Made by a program: the position numbers and the translations under genes. 64,000 nucleotides of DNA. Origin: Pseudanabaena minima. Its GTDB lineage: Bacteria > Cyanobacteriota > Cyanobacteriia > Pseudanabaenales > Pseudanabaenaceae. This document shows positions 16,914 to 25,786 of this stretch, piece after piece (position 1 is the first letter of the stretch; each line of letters opens with the position of its first letter). Under the pieces are notes generated by a model, which searched no databases, was not told the origin of the DNA, and worked only from the letters and a program-made list of their open reading frames with translations. The stretch lies in contig NZ_CP159508.1 in NCBI RefSeq assembly GCF_051131155.1, positions 3,472,001 to 3,536,000 of the forward strand, given 5' to 3'.

Positions 16914-18003
16914 TAGCAATCCTAAATGATTTGTGGAAAAAAGCCATATTTAAAAATCTTCTCAAAGCAAAAGACTTGAAGATGAGTGACTAACTCAAAT
17001 AACCTTTTCACATTGTCAAAGTTCTTTAGTAAGTGATAGTAATGACGGATAAAACGCTTTGCTTGCAACCACACATCCTCAATTGGATTCTGAGTAGGAT
17101 CGTTTGGAGCAAAACGGATACAGGTAATTTTCCAATCTGATTCGCTTTTACCGTCATTGATTGTTGCCAAATAGTCTTTAACTTCTTGAGAACGATGATA
17201 GCTTGCCCCATCCCAGAACAAAACAATTTGACTATTAGGATACATATTGACTAGATATTGCATAAAGGCAACCGTAGAATCAGAGTTACCTTTCTCATAG
17301 GCTTGAATCATACATACTTGGGTCTGAAGATTGAGCGCCCCATAATAAGTTTGACGCTCACGCTCATTGACTATGGGTACTTCTATACGTTCGTTAGTCT
17401 TACCCCATACATATCCACAAACATCTCCCCATAATAAATGACATTCATCTGCAAACAAGACAACTAATTCGCCCGAACTTATCTTTTCCTGACGAGCTTT
17501 TAACCAATCCGTAATTTCGTCTTTTTTTTTGAACTAGGATTGGGTCTTTTTTAGGGTTATATTTTTGGGTCTTCTTCCAGCTAATATCTGCTGCTTTAAA
17601 AATCTCATAGTAACTTTGTTTCGACGCAAATACCACTTGATAGCGATCCTCAATTTCAGTCATTAATTCTTGCAACTCCCAGTATTGTTTTTGTTGCAAC
17701 CACTCAATTATTTCTTGCTTTTGGGCTGCGTCTAAATATCCTTGAGACCCCTGATACTTGAGCTTTAGACCCGCAACTCCTTCTTTTTCAAATACCTGTT
17801 TCCACTTTCCTACGAAACTAGTGGATACACATAACATTTTGGCTATGCTCTCATAGGTCATATTTTGTTGCACCATCTGTACCGCGATTGCTCTTTTGAG
17901 TTCCTTGCTCTTGGGGTTACTCTCGATAAATTCAGTTAATTCTTCCAAGTCTTTGCTTTGATTTCTTCTCCTCTATTTTTCCACAACTCATTTAGGATTG
18001 CTA
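16914..18003 (-). mobile_element. IS630-family insertion sequence (1090 bp) inside the lectin gene
   Basis: The inverted ends read TAGCAATCCTAAATGA(T/G)TTGTGG with a TA duplication at 16912-16913 and 18004-18005. Excision with one TA restores the lectin frame (NDYLVSS). The transposase is on the minus strand in two frames. A 67-bp perfect palindrome at 30870-30936 has the same ends and is its likely non-autonomous derivative. Confidence 0.92.
16922..17948 (-). pseudogene. IS630 transposase in two frames separated by an A9 run
   Basis: The first frame (17948 down to 17445) encodes helix-turn-helix segments (MTYESIAKMLCVSTSFVGKWKQVF) and KTQKYNPKKDPILVQKK. The second (ending 16922) encodes the DDE domain: LFADECHLLWGD, VLFWDGASYH and DPTQNPIEDVW. 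They are joined through a run of nine A on the coding strand (plus 17523-17531). Joining needs +1 or -2, so eight A would give a continuous frame of QKKDEITDWLKARQEK. This copy may carry a one-base insertion, or rely on transcript slippage. Confidence 0.85.
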
Positions 18004-20950
18004 TACCTAGTTTCAAGTTCTGGAAAGTACTTCGCTGTTTTGCATGATGATGGAAATTTCTGCGTTTACAAAGGTTCAGGTCTCAACGACAACCAAGGAG
18101 GGCTATGGTGTTGCAGTAGTGAAGCCGATGGATTTAGTTAGGGTTTACAAGGCACAAAAGTATCAAGGCAAAGAATCAGGAGGATTACCATGACAGACAA
18201 GGCACAATTTATCGAAACCATCTACAGTAAAGTCAATGAACTGTTGGGTGGTAGTAAAGATCAACTATTTAGTATGCTCTTTCCTGCCCAGCCTCTGAAC
18301 TATCGGATGTATCAATATGACACCAGTTCTAATACCAGTTTACTGACAAAGCCATTCACTATTGCAGAAAACGAGTTCCGCCTGTCAGATCAGCTTTTTA
18401 GTGTCAATCGTATTAACACTGGACCAAATGGTGAACGCCTCTCTGTGGTTTATAACACAGCGATTAACAATTTCATCCCGAAACTCGATTACTTAGTTCC
18501 ATTTATCCGAGATCGGGCTGGTCTAGGCAATTTCTTGGAAGAGCCTAGTGGGGAGGTAGATGTCAAAACTGGAAAGTCTCTCTCTCGAATCGAACTTTGC
18601 AAGCAACTCTATGTAACGTATCTAGAAGAAAAGAATGTCTGGAATGAGAAAAAAACCAAGACATATGAGTCCTTCAGAGATGCGTACAGACAAGCTCAGG
18701 CTGATTATGAAACTGCAAGAGATCGGGATGTTCCTTCTTCACAACTTGCTGCTCTTGAGCGAACTGCAAACGACAAAGCAAATTGGTTGGATGAATATGC
18801 CAAGTGGCAAAGTTCTGAAGGGATGGTGGGACAAGAAAAGCTGAATAACCTGTACAACGATGTTGTCGTTAGGGGTAAGCTCCATGAGGTTATGACAATT
18901 TTGGGATACTTAAACGCCTCATCCATTGCCGAAGAACTTGAGGTGACGAAGCAAAGGATGCGAAATTCTGCTAGATCATCTCTTGATGAATCCATGACCG
19001 TTTATCCAGTGCAGTTCCAACCCAATAATTGGTTTAAGGCATTAACGCCTAATCTCAATCCGGCGGATCTGACCATGGCGCAAGATTCGATTCGGGATCA
19101 GCTGATGGCAAAACAAACAGAGCTTTCTCGAGCCAAGGCTGAGTTGGCACAGATGGACATGATGGATGTAAAACCAGAGGAAATTGCAGCCGCACAACAA
19201 CAGGTTGACGACAAGCAGAATGATCTCAAACAGAAAGAACAAGATCTCTCTAATGCCCATGGTAAAGCTATTGCTGATTTGGCTACTCTCGTTGTCAAAG
19301 CGTTTCCTCGCCTACCTCTGCCTAAAGCAGGTGAGTCATTAGATCAAGCTTTGGTTAGTAAAGTTGGGGGACCGATTCTCAACCAAGATCAGCTCAATGT
19401 TTTGACAACAGCAGTAACGGAAGCATCTGCACTTAAAAATAAGCAAGAGGAAACTACAGCATCTCTGGCTGAGTTGCAATCACTGAAGGCAAAAAGGGCA
19501 CAGCTTGACTCTCGAGATTGGAAATTTAACAAGTCAGCCGTTGAACGACGGGTGCAGGAACTGACTGGGCAAGTAGAGTATTACTCGAACCTTTTGGCTG
19601 AGGTGCAGGGTTCAAGTGAGAATAAAGCTGTTGATGACTACCAGAAGCAAAGGCAATTGGCTGGGGAGTTACTAGACTCTGCAAAGCGAACCAATAAAAA
19701 TATCGAGACAGTCCAAAAATTTCCTGGAGCAAACGCTTTGACTGCGAGTGCAACAACAGTGGGAACAACAGCCCCTACAGACCCAGGGGATCTTCCTCTG
19801 GAAACAAAAGCTGATCCGAATAATACGAATAATCCTCCTATTCCAATCGACCATGAAACTAAGGTAAAAGCTCTCAATAATTATGTGCTAAATGACCTTT
19901 CCCTTCGTGTTTTAGCAACACAGAAGAGCCTCGATGATTGTCTTGCGGCTCTAAAGACTGACATTGACGCAGAACGAAAGGCGGCTAACCCTAATAAGAC
20001 TAAGCTTGATACTTGGACTGACAGCCAAAAAGCGCTAACTTCTGACAAGGAAGATCTTGCAACAGGTATGACGAATCTTACGACTCCTCCTTCATCTCCC
20101 TTGATGTCCTCATCTCAAACGGAAGCAGATGCCGAAGTAAATGGGATGTTTCAAGATATTGTGATTACTAGTAGTACTGTTAAAGAGCAAAGTTCGCAAA
20201 ACCTTGCTTCTGCATCTAGCAGCAGCAAGTGGGCAGTCAGTGGATGGTTTTTCTCTGCAAGTGGTCAATCCAATTCGTCTAGCAGTACATCAACGCAGGA
20301 AACTGAATTTTATAACCAGGATATTGAGATTGGACTTCGGGTTGCCAAGGTTTCCTTTGATCGAGGAGGGTGGTTTAATCCTGCCATCTTTAAAATGTCT
20401 AATGCTTTTTACCATTTAGCTCCGATGAGAGTTTCTGGGGGCTTAGCTGTTTCAGATCTACAGCCAGGGAAAAACCTTGAGGGCAAGGAAAGTTGGGTGA
20501 ATGATGAGGGGCAAGAACAATCGTATTTGCTTCCAGCTTTTCCCGTCGCAATGATCATCGCCAAGGATGTCACCATTCGGATCAAAACGCAAAGTGGAAG
20601 TAGTAAAAACACGAAGTCAGTGGTTGAAAAGTCTACAGCTTCAGGTGGAGGCTTATTCTGCTTCTCAGCATCTAGTGGCTCCGCTAGTAAAAGTTCAGCA
20701 GAGACTGCAATGCATGGTGCCACTTCAGATGGTTACTATATTCGCATTCCAGGTCCTCAAATCCTTGGATACTATTTGCAGTTTGTTCCTAAGGACAACT
20801 CTTTGACGTTTTCGCCTGCAACAACTAAAAAGAATGATGATGGCGAAAGTGAAATTATCAGAGCATTTGACTCGTACAGAGATTTTATACCAAAACACAA
20901 AGAAGAGGCAACAGATGATATAAGAGAAAAAGGAGAAAGAGGATAACAAA

Positions 20951-21451
20951 ATGGCAGGGGTATATAGATTAGAAATAAGTGAAAGCGAAGAAGAGCTAAA
21001 AGAGATGCTAGGGCGGCAGAAAACAGGCTCAGATAAAGAACGAGTGCAAGTATTGTACTTACTGAAAAGCAAGCAAGCTGGCACAGTGCAAGCCGCCGCT
21101 CAACTAATCGGGAGAAACCGTAGCACAGTGCAAGAGTGGATCAGAGGATATCGAGAGGGAGGAATAGCAGGAATACTAAGCCATAAACCAAGAGTAGGCA
21201 GAATACCCAAAATCCCAGATTGGGCGCAAAAAGCACTGGACAAACAACTGCAACAGGAAAAAGGATTTAATAGCTACGGAGAGATACGACAATGGCTACA
21301 GGAAAAACTAGGAATCGAAAGTACCTATAAAAATGTGCATGACTTGGTGCATTACCGAATGAAGGCAAAACCAAAGGTAGCCCGTCCCTATAGCGCCAGT
21401 CAAAACCAAGGGCAACGCGAGGAATATAAAAAAAACTCTCGGATAACCTAG
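20951..21451 (+). CDS. IS transposase OrfA, copy 1
   Basis: This 166-residue frame holds the helix-turn-helix part (AAAQLIGRNRSTVQEWIRGYREGGIAGIL) and the KNVHDLVHYRMKAKPK linker typical of IS630-type proteins. A run of eight A at 21428-21435 near its 3' end allows a -1 slip (EEYKKK to LSDNLAMVAWYAV) that joins it to OrfB. An AAAAGGAGAAAGAGG ribosome site precedes the ATG. Confidence 0.9.
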   Translation: MAGVYRLEISESEEELKEMLGRQKTGSDKERVQVLYLLKSKQAGTVQAAAQLIGRNRSTVQEWIRGYREGGIAGILSHKPRVGRIPKIPDWAQKALDKQLQQEKGFNSYGEIRQWLQEKLGIESTYKNVHDLVHYRMKAKPKVARPYSASQNQGQREEYKKNSRIT

Positions 21452-21453
21452 CC

Positions 21454-22023
21454 ATGGTGGCATGGTATGCCGTGACCGTGTTGGGATTAACGGGAAAAGT
21501 CCGATTCTTTTGTCAAGACGAAACAAGGATTGGTTTGAAAACCATCAGTGGTCGTAAAATAACGGCTCGTGGGGTCAAACCCAAGGCAAAAGTCCAGTGG
21601 CAGTTTCAGGCTACATGGTTATACGGCATCGTCGAACCTGCGACGGGAGAAAGCTTTTTCTATGAATTTAGTCATCTCAACACTGACTGTTTTCAAATAT
21701 TTCTAGACCTTGTATCAGAGAAATTTGCAGACAGCATAATTATCTTGCAAGTTGATCAGGCTGGTTGTCATCGGGCTAAGCGTTTACGATTACCTCACAA
21801 TATCATTTTGATATTTCAGCCTGCTCATTCTCCAGAATTAAACCCAATTGAGCGGGTTTGGCTACATTTGAAGCAAGGGTTGAGATTTTCTTTACCCAAA
21901 AATATGGATGAGTTGCGGCTTTTGGTCAAGAATCGTCTCTCCGAAATGACTAAATCTGTAATTGCTTCTCTTGTCGGTAGAGATTCCATACTGGATGCTC
22001 TATCTGTTGCCTCTCTTTTGTGA
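21454..22023 (+). CDS. IS transposase OrfB (DDE domain), copy 1
   Basis: The 189-residue frame carries the catalytic triad in FFCQDETRIG, IILQVDQAGCH and AHSPELNPIERVW. It lies in the -1 frame relative to OrfA and is most likely produced as the C-terminal half of a frameshift fusion. It is identical to the copy at 43390-43959. Confidence 0.9.
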   Translation: MVAWYAVTVLGLTGKVRFFCQDETRIGLKTISGRKITARGVKPKAKVQWQFQATWLYGIVEPATGESFFYEFSHLNTDCFQIFLDLVSEKFADSIIILQVDQAGCHRAKRLRLPHNIILIFQPAHSPELNPIERVWLHLKQGLRFSLPKNMDELRLLVKNRLSEMTKSVIASLVGRDSILDALSVASLL

Positions 22024-22245
22024 TTTGGTATTAGTCCGTTGCAAGCAGCAGAGGTCAAACCTCAACTTGCTGGTTCACCTCCAACTGCACCTGTAACAGT
22101 CCCTCCTAACCCATCTCAAGGGTAAGCGGCAAAGTCTGGGCAATCATCTCTTCTAATAGTGGCGATTGCCTAACGACAGGTAGCAACAGCACAATCGATT
22201 ATGACCCATTACGAGCCAAGAAATTTTTGACAGGAGAGTACATAC

Positions 22246-22884
22246 ATGCCATTTGATTGGGCTACTCAAAAACAAGCTTATACAGGCAAACTCAGAATTC
22301 TGTCCTTGGGTGTTGTCAGCAGGATTGCCACCGGACAACAAACTATCACCACCAACAACGCCACGGTCACCTATGTAGATTGTGGAACATGTGATATGAC
22401 AATGAACGAAACCCTCCCCGATGGCATCACTTCAACCATCAGTGCTGGAAGTGGTACCACTAACATAAATGCTTATGGGTTGCCTTGGGGAGCAGGCTAT
22501 GCCTCTCGCACCATTCTTGGGAGTAGTCGCAATGTTTTCGTGACTCCCCGACTCGATGGCTGCGGTATTATGATTGCTGGTCCAACAGCCACTCCAACAA
22601 TCATTCATGCTAACTGCCGACCCACAGACCTGCTTACACCAGTTCAAAATGACTTGCCAACTTATTACCGCCTCTGGTCAGACGTATACATTGCCATAGC
22701 ATCCAAGATGGTCAGTGCTAGTCTACTGCCAGATAACAGTTTAGAGATGCTGTTGCCCAAAGACTACCTATTAACAGGGGTATCTGACGCTTCCGTCTTT
22801 GGTGTGTGCGAAGGCGGCAGCTGGTCTTTTTATGTCACTTTAAACAAAACCTCGGCTGGCGAAACACGTAAGATTTGGGGCTGA
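22246..22884 (+). CDS. Uncharacterised 212-aa protein with a Cys-His pair like CNF1/CheD-type deamidases
   Basis: The gene has a good ribosome site (GACAGGAGAG) and follows the 929-residue gene by 120 bases. It has no clear signal peptide. The centre reads FVTPRLDGCGIMIAGPTATP then TIIHANC, with Cys106 and His121 exactly 15 apart. The toxin CNF1 uses a Cys and a His also 15 apart, in a GC...IxH context, for glutamine deamidation of Rho GTPases; CheD and BLF1 share the fold. Upstream are WGAGYASRTILGSS strands. No family was recognised with certainty and the resemblance is short, so deamidase activity is a hypothesis. The operon context with a lectin and a large coiled-coil protein fits a toxin. 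Confidence 0.6.
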   Translation: MPFDWATQKQAYTGKLRILSLGVVSRIATGQQTITTNNATVTYVDCGTCDMTMNETLPDGITSTISAGSGTTNINAYGLPWGAGYASRTILGSSRNVFVTPRLDGCGIMIAGPTATPTIIHANCRPTDLLTPVQNDLPTYYRLWSDVYIAIASKMVSASLLPDNSLEMLLPKDYLLTGVSDASVFGVCEGGSWSFYVTLNKTSAGETRKIWG

Positions 22885-23057
22885 TCCGCAGGTAGAGGTA
22901 GTGCGATCGCCTATCTCCTAGTGCGATCGCCGATCTTGTAGCGATTGTCTTGAAAGTCAAGAGGAAAGGAGAAAAAATCTAAATTCCAAATATGCACGAC
23001 AAAATTACGGTAATGTGTATCCGTTTTTGTCCTTGATTAGATTGTACAAGCATTCAA

Positions 23058-23993
23058 CTAAGTAGGAGCTTGCCAAGTTTTGTTATCGCGGATCATGGCA
23101 TTGAGAATAACCAGAAGTTTTCGCATACAGGCAACTAAGGCAACCTTTTTCAGCTTTCCATTTGCTAGCAGACGTTCATAAAAATCATGAATTACTGGGT
23201 TATGTCGAATCGCCACTAAAGTTGCCATGTACAAGCCACAGCGAATCGATGTGCGACCTCCCTGAATCATCCGCTTGCCTTTGTGTTTACCACTATCGTG
23301 ATTGATCGGAGCAACACCAACTAAGCGAGCAATCTGTTTGTCAGAGAGTTTTCCTAGTTCAGGTAATTCTGCCAAACAAAGCGCTGATGTGACCTTGCCA
23401 ATGCCTTTGGCAGAACACAAAATCTCCCGTTTCCTTTGCCAATCACTTTGCTGTTGCGCCAGAGTCTGAATTTGCTCGTCAAGGGATTCAATCCGTTTCT
23501 GGATCTGTTCGCTATGATCGCGGATATCAGATTCAACAGTGTTGGAAGCACGGCAGAGACGATTTTTCTCTGCTATCTGCATCTCCACTAACTGCTGACG
23601 ACGACGCACGAGATCGCTCAATTGTTGAGACTGAGCATCGACCATTGCTTGAGGTTGAGGTTGTACAGCTTGAGCAAAACGAGCAATCACTTCAGCATCA
23701 AGTTTGTCTGTCTTCGCTTTTCCCAAAGCAGTGGCAAAGCCTTTAACTTTGCGTGGATTGGCGATCGCTACTGGAATCATCGCAGTTTGCAAGCCACTGA
23801 CCAGTGTTCGTTCTAATCCGCCTGTTGATTCAACTACCACCAAACTCGGTGAAATTGGTTGTAATTGTTTGATTAGGGTTTGCACTCCGATTTCGGTATT
23901 GGGCTGTTGCAAGATTAGACCTTGCGGTAACACGTAGACATCTAGAGCATCTTTACAGACATCTATTCCTATCCATATTTTTTCTATGTTCAT
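23058..23993 (-). CDS. IS110-family transposase (DEDD recombinase)
   Basis: The 311-residue protein begins with the DEDD RuvC-like domain: IWIGIDVCKDALDVYV (Asp), VVVESTGGLERTL (Glu) and KAKTDKLDAEVIARFA (Asp pair). A central coiled coil (VEMQIAEKNRLCR) follows. The C-terminal domain has SAKGIGKVTSALCLAELPELG, GVAPINHDSGKHKGKRMIQGGR and the Ser-containing TSIRCGLYMATLVA. These are the two domains of IS110 recombinases, which move by site-specific recombination without inverted repeats. It appears full length. Confidence 0.95.
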   Translation of the reverse strand: MNIEKIWIGIDVCKDALDVYVLPQGLILQQPNTEIGVQTLIKQLQPISPSLVVVESTGGLERTLVSGLQTAMIPVAIANPRKVKGFATALGKAKTDKLDAEVIARFAQAVQPQPQAMVDAQSQQLSDLVRRRQQLVEMQIAEKNRLCRASNTVESDIRDHSEQIQKRIESLDEQIQTLAQQQSDWQRKREILCSAKGIGKVTSALCLAELPELGKLSDKQIARLVGVAPINHDSGKHKGKRMIQGGRTSIRCGLYMATLVAIRHNPVIHDFYERLLANGKLKKVALVACMRKLLVILNAMIRDNKTWQAPT

Positions 23994-24235
23994 TGGTTAT
24001 ACTGGGGCTGAGTTATTGTGTCCCTTTGATAACTCGTCCTTGCGAATGCGAGGTTATTCCTCCAGCGATTGTTCGAGCTTGTATCATTGGGATAAAAGCG
24101 TGGCTCCGATGGCTACTAAACGGTGTCAAGCACCTTGGTGGAACTGGTTCGCCACGCTCTTTTCTAAAATATCAGGCTCCCTTGCTACAAATCGGTATTT
24201 TCTACCTAGGGTGCGTCGGGTTGCCTTGTTCTCAA
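23994..24235 (-). ncRNA. Candidate IS110 bridge RNA region upstream of the transposase
   Basis: IS110-group elements encode a structured bridge RNA in the non-coding end before the recombinase gene. Here the non-coding sequence upstream of the start is much longer than that downstream, and contains imperfect stems such as CCTCGCATTCGCAAGGACGAG. No boundaries or guide loops were assigned, and element ends were not found. This is positional inference. Confidence 0.35.
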
Positions 24236-24239
24236 GATA

Positions 24240-24279
24240 CAAGGGTGCGTTAATGAAATGTAACGCACCTTATTTTTGT
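24240..24279 (+). terminator. Hairpin terminator before the DTG-protease pair
   Basis: AAGGGTGCGTTA and TAACGCACCTT form a stem around ATGAAATG, followed by ATTTTTG. It lies between the IS110 element and the gene at 24363, and would insulate that gene from transcription coming from the left. Confidence 0.7.
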
Positions 24280-24362
24280 CTTAACAAAAGCAATCTATAT
24301 CATAGCGACTTCTGGTCAGCTATAATGCCAGATGAGGCTATGCTCTAGGGAAATTCACAATT

Positions 24363-24635
24363 ATGGAAGTCCGTCAACCCCGCTATAGCAAAGAAGAATT
24401 TGCCCAACGTGGCGATCTAATCTATCAAACGCAAATCCGCCCACAGGTCGAAGCAAATAATCAGGGTAAAATTGTAGCAATTGACCTTGAAACTGGCGAC
24501 TTTGAAATTGATGCACGTGAAATATCTGCTTGCAATAGACTCGAAGCCCGTCACCCAAATGCTCAAATCTGGATTGTTCGAGTCGGTTCTCGACACGTTC
24601 GTCGATTTGGTGGACGTACAAAGAGAATTCTATGA
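24363..24635 (+). CDS. Small protein coupled to a retropepsin-like protease
   Basis: The 90-residue protein reads MEVRQPRYSKEEFAQRGD and later GKIVAIDLETGDFEIDARE, then QIWIVRVGSRHVRRFGG. The pattern is common in cyanobacteria in front of small DTG proteases. The stop overlaps the start of the next gene by four bases (ATGA). The compact, coupled two-gene layout resembles toxin-antitoxin pairs; whether it is one has not been established here. The C-terminus is basic and may bind nucleic acid. Confidence 0.65.
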   Translation: MEVRQPRYSKEEFAQRGDLIYQTQIRPQVEANNQGKIVAIDLETGDFEIDAREISACNRLEARHPNAQIWIVRVGSRHVRRFGGRTKRIL

Positions 24636-25009
24636 TCACGGGAATCGTTAACGCAGACTTTGAGGCGATTATCTCACTTTCAATATGTGATTCTGATGGT
24701 AAGATTTACACGCAAGATGCAATTGTTGATACGGGTTTCAATGGTTGGCTTTCATTGCCACCAGACCTGATTGATCAGCTAAATCTGAAATGGAAAAGAC
24801 GAGGACGCGCTATTCTTGGAGATGGTAGCGAATGTGTTTTTAATGTCTATGAAGCTGTTGTAGTTTGGGATGGAGATTATCTGACTATACCAATTGATGA
24901 AGCTGATTCAGAACCTCTTGTTGGAATGTCATTGATGGAAAACTATCAACTCACAGTTCAAATATGTGAAGAAGGTAGCGTAGAAATCCGTAAAGTAAGC
25001 GCCGTCTAA
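24632..25009 (+). CDS. Retropepsin-like aspartyl protease (clan AA)
   Basis: The 125-residue protein has the catalytic triad Asp33-Thr-Gly in AIVDTGFNGWLSLP, then LGDGSECVFNVYEAVVVWDG (flap region) and EPLVGMSLMENYQLTV, the hydrophobic-hydrophobic-Gly element of single-lobe aspartic proteases. It must dimerise for activity. It is translationally coupled to the 90-residue protein upstream. Substrates are unknown; its partner is an obvious candidate. Confidence 0.8.
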   Translation: MITGIVNADFEAIISLSICDSDGKIYTQDAIVDTGFNGWLSLPPDLIDQLNLKWKRRGRAILGDGSECVFNVYEAVVVWDGDYLTIPIDEADSEPLVGMSLMENYQLTVQICEEGSVEIRKVSAV

Positions 25010-25113
25010 CACTGCGTTGGAGCCGACTTAACCAAAAGCGATCTGTAAAAATCAAAGATTGATTGAGGCGGCTCAACTAGACCGTTATACTGCAACTAAT
25101 TTGATCGTCAAGA

Positions 25114-25551
25114 ATGAAAAATAGAACCAAGGCTGTATTTTTTACTCTTGTTAGCTGTATCTTCTTTCCACTAGCAATTTTCGGAATACCTAGTTTGTAT
25201 GTTGGTGAAGTGACAACTTGGTTGCTAGTGATGCTATTTTTCTGGACTGGCTTGGGAGTAATCCTGATGTTTCTTAACTTTTGGCGCTTTCTGACTATGA
25301 CTGACGAAAAATTTGATCTTGAACTCGGCGTAGAGTTTAAAAGAGTACATCCATTTAAGCGTTCACAATTTCTATTTTCACTAGGGCTTTTTTGCTTAAC
25401 TGTTGCAGGAGCATTGGCAACTGCTAAGAAAGATGTTCTCTATTTTTACCCCGAAGAAATCAAGAGATTCCTTTCAGATCCCAACTTCATGTGGTTTATG
25501 TTCGCAATGTTTGGATTTAGTTTGATATCTAGCATGATGATAAAGGATTAG
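25114..25551 (+). CDS. Small integral membrane protein, unknown function
   Basis: The 145-residue protein has four hydrophobic segments: about residues 7-28, 35-57, 87-105 and 124-141. The loop between the second and third is charged (TMTDEKFDLELGVEFKRVHPFKR). No conserved motif was recognised. A 104-base gap separates it from the protease pair. Confidence 0.65.
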   Translation: MKNRTKAVFFTLVSCIFFPLAIFGIPSLYVGEVTTWLLVMLFFWTGLGVILMFLNFWRFLTMTDEKFDLELGVEFKRVHPFKRSQFLFSLGLFCLTVAGALATAKKDVLYFYPEEIKRFLSDPNFMWFMFAMFGFSLISSMMIKD

Positions 25552-25624
25552 AAAACATACATTTAAAGTTTAATTTCACCTTTTTATCTGCTATTGTGAA
25601 TATGTAGAGATTAGTGTCTTGACA

Positions 25625-25786
25625 ATGAAATATCCTTTTCATACCCAATCTAAGCCCGTTTCAGGACTTGCTGCCAAGAAATTGCTAGAAGCGATCGACT
25701 CTGGTGGGGCAGTGGTTAATGATCGAATGCTTGCTCTAGCAAAGCGTATTGCTGCCCGTCGTCGCAAAGCACAGAAACATGGCTAG
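25625..25786 (+). CDS. 53-aa basic protein overlapping a GNAT acetyltransferase gene
   Basis: This short frame from the ATG at 25625 encodes MKYPFHTQSKPVSGLAAKK and ends AKRIAARRRKAQKHG, with a strongly basic C-terminus. It overlaps the start of the acetyltransferase gene by eight bases, so translation is coupled. Small partner plus GNAT protein is the layout of TacA-TacT-type toxin-antitoxin loci, but the usual ribbon-helix-helix of TacA is not evident. Confidence 0.55.
   Translation: MKYPFHTQSKPVSGLAAKKLLEAIDSGGAVVNDRMLALAKRIAARRRKAQKHG

Larger units (their letters stand above)
16849..18141 (+). pseudogene. Bulb-lectin (B_lectin) domain gene remnant, split by IS630
   Basis: Reading 16849-16913 joined to 18006-18141 gives one open frame of 66 residues: GSCLTVGQFLNTNDYLVSSSGKYF then AVLHDDGNFCVYKGSGLNDNQGG and a stop. 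The LVSxxGKYxxVLxxDGNxxVY pattern is the mannose-binding bulb-lectin repeat. No ATG, GTG or TTG start precedes the fragment before an in-frame stop at 16846, and a MITE lies directly upstream, so the 5' end appears lost. The stop at 18141 is 48 bases before the next gene, which suggests a former operon with it. The product would have bound sugars, perhaps on target cells. Confidence 0.75.
20888..22030 (+). mobile_element. IS630-like insertion sequence (1143 bp), copy 1, with TTA duplication
   Basis: The ends are TACCAAAACACAAAGAAGAG and the inverted TACCAAATCACAAAAGAGAG, about 29 bases with three mismatches. The flanking duplication is TTA (20885-20887 and 22031-22033), three bases rather than TA; only this choice restores the interrupted gene. 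The copy at 42824-43966 has the same length and identical encoded proteins. The element inserted in the same orientation as its host gene. Confidence 0.92.
18190..22125 (+). pseudogene. Large uncharacterised coiled-coil protein (929 aa when restored), split by a 1143-bp IS
   Basis: The start at 18190 has a strong ribosome site (AGGAGG). The frame runs to the IS at 20888 and resumes at 22034 as SPLQAAEVKPQLAGSPPTAPV to a stop at 22125; the junction DF-SPLQ is in frame once one TTA is removed, giving 929 residues. I do not recognise the family. Residues 160-520 are Gln/Glu/Ala-rich and helical (AKQTELSRAKAELAQMD, KQNDLKQKEQDL), then a Thr/Pro linker. The C-terminal third is beta-rich with two similar Ser/aromatic stretches (WAVSGWFFSASGQSNSSSS and GLFCFSASSGSASKSS) and RGGWFNPAIFK. 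The long helices followed by paired amphipathic Ser-rich segments recall pore-forming or translocating toxins, as inference only. Confidence 0.7.

Noticed and set aside
20888..22030. TA target duplication for the 1143-bp IS, as for standard IS630
   Set aside because: With TA, neither interrupted gene is restored in frame; with TTA/TAA both are, and all four related MITEs agree.
16776..22245. Possible attC/attI cores (GTTAGAC at 16798, GCCTAAC near 22168)
   Set aside because: Each matches the short GTTRRRY or RYYYAAC consensus, but no paired core with the internal L boxes was found and such 7-mers arise by chance.
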